The position numbers and the translations under genes are program-made. From contig NW_026973566.1 in assembly GCF_963855985.1 (NCBI RefSeq), positions 1,426,001 to 1,490,000 of the forward strand: a DNA stretch of 64,000 nt. The letters are read 5' to 3'. A model generated the notes under the pieces. It had not been told where the DNA came from. It did not search any database and worked only from the letters and a program-made list of their open reading frames with translations. Within the stretch, counting starts at the first letter, position 1; each line of letters begins with the position of its first letter. This stretch comes from Ostrinia nubilalis (taxonomy: Eukaryota; Arthropoda; Insecta; Lepidoptera; Crambidae). Below, one piece after another: positions 1-7,976 of the stretch.

Positions 1-290
1 CCATGAAGTGTGAACAAGTAGGATTCCTGTTTGTAGGGCTGTGTTGCCGAATTATGCCAAATAAATTTTCAAGGGCATCTTGGCAGTGGCATTGCCGTTG
101 ATAGATATCTGTAAGTTTTTGGCGAGCGTTTAAAAATAGCTAGCGCAGATATTTTATTTTTACACGTCCATCGCCTTCCTTTAGGATTGCGTCTTTGATT
201 TTTGCAAGCATTTAAAACAAACTCTTTCAAAATAGGAGAATCATTTTTTTCTATAAGAATTGCGCTAGTGATTTCAGTGTGCACTTGGTT
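1..290 (-). pseudogene. P-element/THAP9-like transposase fragment with internal deletion
   Basis: Minus-strand coding remnant in two frames. The first part (about 284 down to 75) reads a basic segment with GRRWTCKN and SPKTYRYLST, which resembles the helix-turn-helix region of P-element/THAP9 transposases. It then jumps, with a frame change near position 75, to QDALENLFGIIR. In this family that motif lies near the C-terminus, after the RNase H-like catalytic core. The whole catalytic middle is therefore missing and the product cannot be an active transposase. The THAP-domain exons at 1297-2422 lie upstream on the same strand and probably belong to the same former gene. The window edge cuts the 3' end. 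Family assignment is from motif recognition only. Confidence 0.6.
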
Positions 291-508
291 CTAACCAGTT
301 GTTTCACCAATTTTCTTTTTCTAGGTGATAAATCTGAAAATAAAGAATATTTGAGCATTAATTAGTAATTTTATAATTATTATAAATATCTAAATTACGT
401 CAAAAGCAAATTATAATAATAAAGAAACAAACAAGCATTCAATCATAAAGATTTCTGAAAGTATCGAATTTTCTATGAAATTATTTTTCGTTGATTATGA
501 ATCTTATA

Positions 509-800
509 AATACTCCTGGGCAGGTTATAGTATACTTAGAAATTCCCACGGGAACGGGAATTAGCGGGAAAATCCTTTTGTATGAAAAATCTAAACCGCT
601 TAAGTGAGACGCTTGAAATTTGGCATGAAGGTATCTTAGTACACTTTAAAGTTAGTTACAACAGGATATTGCAAAATTCCCACGGGAACGGGAGTTAGCG
701 GGAAAAATAATTTGTATGAAAAAATCTAAACCGTGTAAGATAGATGAAGGGGTTAAAATCGGATCCACGCGTACGAAGTCGCGGGCGGCCGCTAGTTCCA
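509..800 (-). repeat. Lepidopteran LINE-type 3' repeat unit (monomers with CCCGTTCCCGTGGGAATT)
   Basis: Reverse-oriented copy of the element described at 36601-37394. It contains two monomers with the 'cccacgggaacggga' motif. It ends at 796 in the conserved start block that spells GGATCC, ACGCGT and GCGGCCGC in close succession. The distal end is lost near 509, after 'ctgcccaggagtat' (minus-strand reading of 'atactcctgggcag'). Confidence 0.75.
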
Positions 801-1149
801 AATAAATAAATTAAATAACTGACCCATGCTTTCGTCTAGTTTTCTTTTAACACCTTTAGCTCGGCCATTTGTTACATCAGGTTTTTTGTTGGACTCATTT
901 GACTTTTGTTCTGAAAAATTTAATAAAATCTTATTTTATTTTACAGATCAGGTAGGTATGTGATTCATTTTATGCAGATGACATGGTCAAAATTGTGTTA
1001 TCTAATAGCCTTAACATAATTTGATTTGGGTTTGGGATAAAACAACATACCAAAGAAAACATCATTAAAATTGTTCACAAAGTAAATACTTGAAGGGCCT
1101 ATTAAGTTATCTAACTAATTAAATAATAAATACATAAATATCTTGGGAC

Positions 1150-1262
1150 AATTTAGGACATAGATAGTTTTTATCCCGGTTTTTTAAACAGGGACGCGGG
1201 CGATAAAGTTTTTCTGTGACAGACAAAATTCCACGCGGGCGAAGCCGCAGGCTGAAAGCTAG
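1150..1262 (+). mobile_element. 3' end of a Lep1-type Helitron fragment
   Basis: The segment ends in 'cacgcgggcgaagccgc' followed by CTAG at 1259-1262, with T next. That is the 3' terminus of the widespread lepidopteran non-autonomous Helitron-like Lep1 family. The 5' TC end is not recognisable, so this is a 5'-truncated or diverged copy. It lies in a presumed intron of the THAP gene remnant. Confidence 0.6.
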
Positions 1263-1296
1263 TTTTCAATATATCGGAAGTAAGTTGACTACCTAC

Positions 1297-2422
1297 CATT
1301 AAAAATCTGCCTTTCTGCAACCTCAACAGTAGTGCATTCTGAAGTTGATGGCAATTCTTCAAGCAAGGGAGCTGAAATTATAAAATTAATAATTAATCAT
1401 AACTAGATGCAAGCTGCACTTGGTCAACTATCTTTTGGCAATAGAACCTACATTTTTAGATTTTTAGTTGTTTTTACAAATTACTTTGGTTTATCTAAGT
1501 ATGGTCAATTATCTATTGGAAACAGAACCTAAGTTTTTATATTTTTAGTTAATAATAAATTAAAACTCAACTTCACTTACCATTAAGAACTTGTTTGGCT
1601 GCGACCTCAATGTAAGTGCCTTTGGAAGTTGAAGGCAGTTCTTCAGGCCTAGACACTAAAAACAAAATTTTAAAATCAGAAAATTTTAAATTAATGAAAT
1701 ATTTTTTTGGCAATGGAGCAAAAACACCCACCTTCTGTGTCTTTCATTTTATCTTTCCACATATGTTGTGGAAATCCAGTTAACTGGTCATCAGACAGCG
1801 GGATTGCAGTTAAATGCAAAACTGGAATTGCATGTCTTTTCAGCCGATTTCCTTTCTTGTTGAAATCGTTCTGATGAAAATGAATTCCACAAACATGGAA
1901 TCTCTTAACAAGTTTTTCTATAGGCAGGAGTACTAATTCTTCATTCCCAACAACCCGCAACCATTCTCTGCAGCTGCAATTAAAGATAATGCACACCTAA
2001 TTATTTTGTACCTCTGTTAGAGAGGATGAACAAATACTGATGTATTTTACAGAATAATAGGAAAACTAAATTAAAAGAAAACACCAAACTAAAGATGTTA
2101 CAATTATTGTTACAAAATTAAAAAAAAAACAGGAACATAATTTTAGAATACAGCTCCAGGGCGATAAGGCGATAACTTGAAAATAACAAAACAAGCCAAT
2201 ACATTGGAAACTTAGCAAAATGTAACGAATAGAAATCTGTATAAAGGCTATAATAATCTCTAGCATTTCGGACCTACCTACCTTCATTTAAACGATAAGT
2301 AAATTGTTTCAGACTTACCGGTTTTCATCCCGAGGAAATGCGGCAAACATTACAGTACCACTACTTTGTTTGTGCCTCTCCTTGAGACCACAAATTACAC
2401 ATGTTCTGTGGTTGCCACCCAT
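1297..2422 (-). pseudogene. THAP-domain gene, four readable exons with two duplicated 75-bp exons
   Basis: Exons on the minus strand: 2422-2319 (ATG start; donor GTAAGT), 1973-1732 (acceptor TTGCAG; donor GTGGGT), 1655-1581 (acceptor TTTTAG; donor GTAAGT) and 1371-1297 (acceptor TTTCAG; donor GTAGGT). Exons 1 and 2 together encode a THAP zinc finger: CVICG gives the first Cys pair, FHVCGIHF gives the C-x2-H pair, and HAIPVLHL resembles the AVPxxxF-type box. Exons 3 and 4 are both phase 1-1 and both encode EELPSTS followed by an EVA segment, so they are tandem exon duplicates. With the transposase remnant at 1-290 this looks like a P-element/THAP9-type gene. No following exon joins in frame to 1-290, so I call it a pseudogene or partial gene. 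The splice sites are inferred by eye. Confidence 0.6.
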
Positions 2423-3090
2423 GGTTTTGTATTTCAATAATATTTAAATAAACACACTAAATAATAGAGTTACTATCTCAGTCACAAAGAGTCACTATCT
2501 CAAAAAGTTATCTGCACTTCACTGATTGTCGGTGATGAAACGGAGTTTGGCTCAACGCTTCAGTCACAGATTTTGCTCAGTTAAAGGTTTTTGAGGTGAT
2601 TCTAAATGATCTAAAACATTTAATTCAAGCTGCGCTAACAACCAAACAACTTGAATCAAACGAATGAACGAAACGAAAATTTTTTTGACAGTTTGACCAC
2701 AGATTAGAGAGTTTGACTCGCTGAGCTGCATTCACCAAAACTAAATTTCTACCATTTCCAATAGAAAATTCTATTTTGTTAAGAAGGATTACCTGATTTG
2801 GGTTATCTATCAGAAATTTATTCATAATTTTAAGGAAACATGCTCTGAAAATTAAATCATCATAGAAAAACACACACGTTCATTTGATAACAATCTACCA
2901 ACATATTTTTATTTTTTGTATATGGCAATTTAGCTTATTTTGTCTGAAGGTTGCACAAAGAAAGGAAGAAATTCCATACAATAATTTGTTGTTTGAAGTT
3001 TCTACCCACTGTTTCATAGCGAAGGGACTCGCTATCAACAGGACGGCCGAGCTGTAAGCCTACTTATATAATTCATTATTATATTTATAC
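2423..3090. other. Upstream flank of the THAP gene, no gene seen
   Basis: AT-rich sequence upstream of the THAP start codon. It probably held the promoter of that gene. No ORF with recognisable content and no clear repeat boundary was seen before the repeat starting at 3092. Confidence 0.4.
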
Positions 3091-3091
3091 A

Positions 3092-3170
3092 GGGTCCTTC
3101 TAAACTAGCTACATTCCTTTTAATGGGGGCATCTATACGGTACACTGAACAAGTTCACCAAATTTGGGTA
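3092..3170 (+). repeat. Left copy of an inverted 'agggtccttctaaa' repeat
   Basis: About 75 bases starting at 'cagggtccttctaaac' match the reverse complement of 12660-12736 at roughly 80 percent by eye. The blocks 'tttaatggg', 'tatacg' and 'acactgaa' are shared in the same order. The pair could be the terminal inverted repeats of one element or two separate copies of a repeat. Confidence 0.55.
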
Positions 3171-5594
3171 TGTGTTTTATAATGATTTTACAAAGTTACA
3201 TTTTCTAACAAAAATAAAAATTCATTTCGTCTTACACAATGGAACATGCTGTATTTTTTACTCACACAACAAAACTGTAGTGTATATTCATTCTGCACAG
3301 GAACACGAGACACAACACACACAACGCTCACTACCACTGCACACTTTTTTGTTGTTTACACTCACGTCATAACAACTCACAGCAGTCGTCACAGCTGATA
3401 GCCGATTAGCTGATCGACTGATTGGGCGAGCTATCACTTTAATGTTGCAGGCCTACTCTCATATCGTTGTCTATCCTTATTATCTTATGTTAATCACAGT
3501 AAAACGGACTCACGATACCATCGAAAAATCAACCAGCAAAGGCCATGATTTTTAAGGCGCGTCTTAGTAAATTTATTTGCATTTGTGCATCTGTGCGTCA
3601 TAGTTCACTTCACGAGCACTACAAAACGCACCTTCACACAAGAAATCTAATCAAAAACTGAATTAAATCAAAGCGCACGCGCCGACAAATGCCGACAAGC
3701 CGCACGCCTTTTGTTGACACAAAGACGCCGACGCCGCCAAAGCAAGAGCCGAAAAGTTGGCATAAGCGTACAGTCGACGACAAAAAAGAAACTTATTTGT
3801 TTATTATTTTATCTGCTTGCTTTCGATTTCAATTGATTCGAATCTAAATTATGGTGTTGAGTATTTCATGGTAAAATATCCTATAACAGATAATAATTAA
3901 AAATTAATCGAACTTATTGTTTTGTGAAGGTAATTCAATGGCCTAGTCAATTATTTAGAAACATTAAATTAGACTATTGAAGCAAATAAAACTCTTCAAT
4001 TTGTTTGTATTGATATTCCATTTATCCTAAATCAAAGTCCATTCTTAAATTAATCGTTAATGTCATCATTTCTATTACAATAGAAAAGTAGATGAGGTAG
4101 GTAGGTACCTAATTAGTTAAATAAAATTTCCGAATCATTTCCGTTCCAACTTGGTATTTATTTATGACCTATCTTATGTACCTGTGATTTAACAATAAAC
4201 ACAATTTTAATTTGAATAGTAAAAAAAAGTTTGTTGCATTTCTTAATTTTATTTTGGTGAGTGTACATTGCGCTAGCCGGCGGCCGGCGGCACGTGTCTA
4301 AAGGCGGCGGCACGTGTCTAAAAGTTCGTTTGCTGCGCGCCGGCTAGTGTTGTACGATACGACACTCGAGTCTTGGAATCTTACTTATTAAAAGTTTGAA
4401 GAAAATAAAATAGCTATGAATTAAGACTGTGTGTTTATTATTTTATTGGACCGTTTTAACTTTTTGATTACGAAAATCGTCAGTCTTTAGATGGATACTT
4501 CTGATTCGATTATTTGCGTTTAATGCAATTTTATTGATATTACATTTGTATTGTGCGATTTATTTTATTTTCAATTAGGATATAACATACGGATGATGAT
4601 ATGAAATCACTCATTATTGCCTATTAGTATACACCAACTCAAGTTCATGTCATGATTCAGTCTAGCTCAAAGAACTTAAAATACTCGAAAGGACTCGGAA
4701 GACTCAATTATTCCCTTATTCATGTGACTAACGAGTCCTAGTCTTAAAAATAAACTCAAGTCTCAAAATAAAGACTTTAAAGACTCGAGGTTCTTACAAC
4801 ACTAGCGCGGTCGGCTATTGTGAGGGACGGCTGTCTTTGATACCACCGACTCCGCCACGCATAAATAAGGATGTCAACTCCAAAATTCTTTCTAATCTTA
4901 ATAATAATAAAACTATCATTATTTACTTTTATAATTTTTTTTTGTTTCTACGATGATTTTAATGATTATTATTTCAGTTTAAAATTGATAGTTGGGAACA
5001 ATTATTTACTTATTTACTTCGGAATACTAAAGACTGCCGATAATCACAGGTAGACAATTCGATAGCGTTTAGTTTCTGCTATGATCGAGTCAATTACGAA
5101 TCACATTTTTTATTTAATTTGCTAAGGGGATATTAAGCGATTAAAATTAACATGAAAAATGTGCCTGCTTTATCGTAATAATAACCGTAATTCTAAATTT
5201 TATAGTCATGGTAACTATCCCATTTGTGTATGGCATAAAAATAAGTCATTGATTTCGGCAACTAACTTTTTTGCTTCGTTTCGTTGCTACGTTTGAAATG
5301 AAAGATTTTTACAAGCGCAAAAGTATTTTAACGAACTTTTGAATAAACATCATTCCATTAAGGCCACTAAATAAGTACTTACCACATAAGATTTTTTTAT
5401 GTTACCAAAAATAAATAAACTTTAATTTTCTGCTTAATTTAATTCCTTAAATAACTATTAGTAGCCCTAGAATAGCTTGAGTGGCGCTGCCCGCCGGTCC
5501 GTCGTCCGGCGGCACTCTTGTGTTCGCGGCCAGTGGCCCAACGGCAGCACAAGCGCAATGGCGGCCATTACGTAAGCTCGTGTGCGTGCGGATT
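3171..5594. other. Gene-free AT-rich region
   Basis: No supported coding sequence. Short ORFs here have low-complexity composition. The region contains the small GC-rich inverted structure at 4262-4355 and otherwise AT-rich sequence without obvious element termini. Confidence 0.4.
4262..4355. repeat. GC-rich block with imperfect inverted arms and duplicated CACGTG
   Basis: The arm at 4262-4280 (tgtacattgcgctagccgg) is inverted at 4340-4355 (ccggctagtgttgtac). Between the arms a short unit containing GGCGGCACGTGTCTAAA occurs twice in tandem. The block is conspicuously GC-rich against its surroundings. It could be a small MITE remnant or a duplicated E-box-like site; no gene is attached to it. 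Confidence 0.45.
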
Positions 5595-5700
5595 TTTGTC
5601 AAATCAATCAATCAAATCAAATTTCTTTATTTGCGTAATTCCAGGTACATAAGTGGTCTTACATAGATTTGGTAGGTTTCACTGAAATTTGCTCAAACTA
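5595..5700 (-). mobile_element. 5'-truncated LINE 3' end, minus strand
   Basis: Read on the minus strand this ends in 'ggaattacgcaaataaag' and then a (TTTGAT/TGATT)n tail. A polyadenylation-like AATAAA plus short tandem tail is typical of CR1-like non-LTR retrotransposons. No coding part remains. Confidence 0.55.
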
Positions 5701-5857
5701 GGAAGCGTGCAAATATTAAAAAGAGGACTACCCGCGCGTCCCGCGCCGAGCGGTTGTGTTTTGGACCAGCTCCGTATTTAAAAATAATTTTGATTGTGTA
5801 ATTCTCTGAAAATGATCTTAAATTGTGTATATATTTTAACATTAGTGCAAACGTAAA

Positions 5858-6214
5858 AACTGGGAGTGTTATTTCTCAAGATAAATGACTGTGAAGTGAA
5901 TTTTAAACAATACAACAATCGGCAAAAATTCAGTGTATTGAAACGATTAAAATCTGTGTTTATGAACATTACGCGCAGACATAAGAACTGTGAGTGTTAT
6001 TTCTCAAAAGAAAATGACTGTGAAGTGAATTTTAAACAAAAACAATTGGCAAAAATCAGTGTATTGAAACTATCCAAAATTGTGTACATAATTATGACAA
6101 TAGTGCAAACCTTAAAATTGTGTTATTTCTCTAAATAAATGACTAAGGTGAAGTGAATTTCAACAAAAACAATCGGCAAAAAACCGTAAAAGACTGTGCG
6201 TACGAAAATAATAG
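5858..6214 (+). repeat. Three tandem monomers in the LINE-1 5'UTR
   Basis: Three successive units of about 100-130 bp start near 5858, 5983 and 6113. Each contains 'gtgttatttctc', 'gtgaagtgaatttt' (or a close variant) and 'ggcaaaaa'. The third unit is shorter. Tandem 5'UTR monomers serve as promoter units in several LINE families; that role here is inference. Confidence 0.75.
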
Positions 6215-6467
6215 TGAATCGGCTGACGCACCTACCTACATAAATGACGGACGATTGTAAAGAAAGAAAAAACATCACTATAGAACACTAATTTCATTAC
6301 ACTTCATAAGTGACTGGCTGGTGTATTAGAGAGAGACTCTCACGTAAACTTGTGGACGCCGGTTCAAGTCACAATTGTGCGATTGAACCTTTTTTTTTTT
6401 TTTTTTTCTTTTTTGTTTTGTTTAAGTTAAACTATTCTATTTTTATTTTTATTTTTTTATTTTTTTT

Positions 6468-7976
6468 ATGATGGCGCAAAAGGAAATTATCAAAAACCTA
6501 TGTGTTAAATGCAAGAATATTATAGAAAACCGACAATTCACAAATTGCTCAATATGTACAAATTATTTTCATATTGACTGTGCAAATGTAAGTTTTGCAC
6601 GATTTAAAATATGGACCACCGAAAACAAAAAATCCTGGAGATGCAATGGATGTATAACGGGGCTCCAGAAAAGTAGCACTTCTGTTTCACCAGGAAATGA
6701 CTATGTAACTACTCGTCCCCATAGATCACAACCGAATTCAAACATGATTAAAAGCACAAATACAAACAAGACAATAAACAAGAAGTCAGATATTATACTG
6801 TCTAAAAATATACTTGTTCCCTCTGCGACTTCGGTTTCTCAAAAAGTAACACCGGAACACTCGATAACCAAATCACTATCCATGGACCAACTGAACAGTA
6901 CATTGGAATCCATGGAAGATTTATCAAATAGCGACGTAATAACAAACGACCTTGATGTTGTACAAGAATTAAAATTAAGAATAAATAAGCTGAAAACTGA
7001 TTTGGAGGGTTGTGAAAACGAGCTAGATAATAAAATCATAGAGAATAACGAACTTAAACGTCAAATAGATAAACAAGCCCAAGAGATAAATCTATTAAGA
7101 AACATATGTAAATCTCCACAACAAACCAAAAGAAGCCGCAGGAGTCTATCATCTACTCTGCTTGAAAACTCCGGTTCAGGCAAAACTCAAGAAATAATAG
7201 TCTTAGAACATAAAATAACAGAATTGCAACAAGATCTTTTGACTGCACAGGAAAAGATACATAACTTAAATAATACTATTGAAAGATTAGAGCAAGAAAT
7301 AAATATGAAGAGAGTAAATAACATCAAATCATTAAATACAGAAACCAACATAAAGGAACCTACGAAGACATCTGAAATACAAAAACATACAAGGAAAACT
7401 GAAAAAAATAAAATATGTTTTATCACAAGTGACAGAAATTTGAAAATATTGCGAAATATAAATAGAATTGATTTCTATAATGAATTTCAATTACTGCACT
7501 ACATCACAAGTAATGTTGGAGTCGATATTTTACTGAAGGATGTGGGTATTAAATTAAAGGATTACACAAAAAATGACTATTGCATTTTAATGATTGGAGA
7601 GGCAGATTTCAATAGGTCACAAAATTATACAGCACTGGTGAATCGACTAAGGGAAGAACTAGAAAAATTTTCTAATACCAACATAATTATAACTGCACCA
7701 ACATATATTTGCGGCAAACCACTTTACAACTACAGAGTGGAAACTTTCAACAACATACTTCTTCGGGACCTGACTAACAGAAACTATGGATCTCTGATCG
7801 ACTCAAATAAAAATCTGACGTTCGAAATGTTTGCTTTTAATACAGGGAAGATAAATAAATACGGAGTGCAAAACATACTTCAAACAATTTCTGAGCTCAT
7901 CTCAACCGTACAAATCGATAACATAAATTTGGAGGTGCAGAGTGAAAAATACGAAAGACAGTTTTTTCTTTTATAA
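6468..7976 (+). CDS. LINE ORF1 protein with PHD finger, coiled coil and SGNH-like C-terminal domain
   Basis: 502 residues, intact. Residues 12-62 give a full C4HC3 PHD pattern: C12, C15, C27, C30, H35, C38, C59, C62. Residues about 160-285 hold long heptad-rich, charged stretches predicted to form coiled coil, with a basic KRSRRS patch between them. Residues about 320-480 form a compact domain with GEADF and NIIITAP motifs. This resembles the esterase/SGNH-like domain described in CR1-type ORF1 proteins, though the usual catalytic residues are not evident. ORF1 proteins of this kind bind element RNA and act as chaperones in the retrotransposition particle. The start is the tandem ATG at 6468/6471 after a T-rich leader. 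The 3' end overlaps ORF2 by 35 bases in a different frame. Confidence 0.85.
   Translation: MMAQKEIIKNLCVKCKNIIENRQFTNCSICTNYFHIDCANVSFARFKIWTTENKKSWRCNGCITGLQKSSTSVSPGNDYVTTRPHRSQPNSNMIKSTNTNKTINKKSDIILSKNILVPSATSVSQKVTPEHSITKSLSMDQLNSTLESMEDLSNSDVITNDLDVVQELKLRINKLKTDLEGCENELDNKIIENNELKRQIDKQAQEINLLRNICKSPQQTKRSRRSLSSTLLENSGSGKTQEIIVLEHKITELQQDLLTAQEKIHNLNNTIERLEQEINMKRVNNIKSLNTETNIKEPTKTSEIQKHTRKTEKNKICFITSDRNLKILRNINRIDFYNEFQLLHYITSNVGVDILLKDVGIKLKDYTKNDYCILMIGEADFNRSQNYTALVNRLREELEKFSNTNIIITAPTYICGKPLYNYRVETFNNILLRDLTNRNYGSLIDSNKNLTFEMFAFNTGKINKYGVQNILQTISELISTVQIDNINLEVQSEKYERQFFLL

Noticed and set aside
752..800. Cluster resembling a cloning polylinker (GGATCC, ACGCGT, GCGGCCGC within 40 bp), suggesting vector contamination
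   Set aside because: The same block occurs in inverse orientation at 36601-36635 at the start of a lepidopteran repeat with a target duplication, so it is natural repeat sequence.
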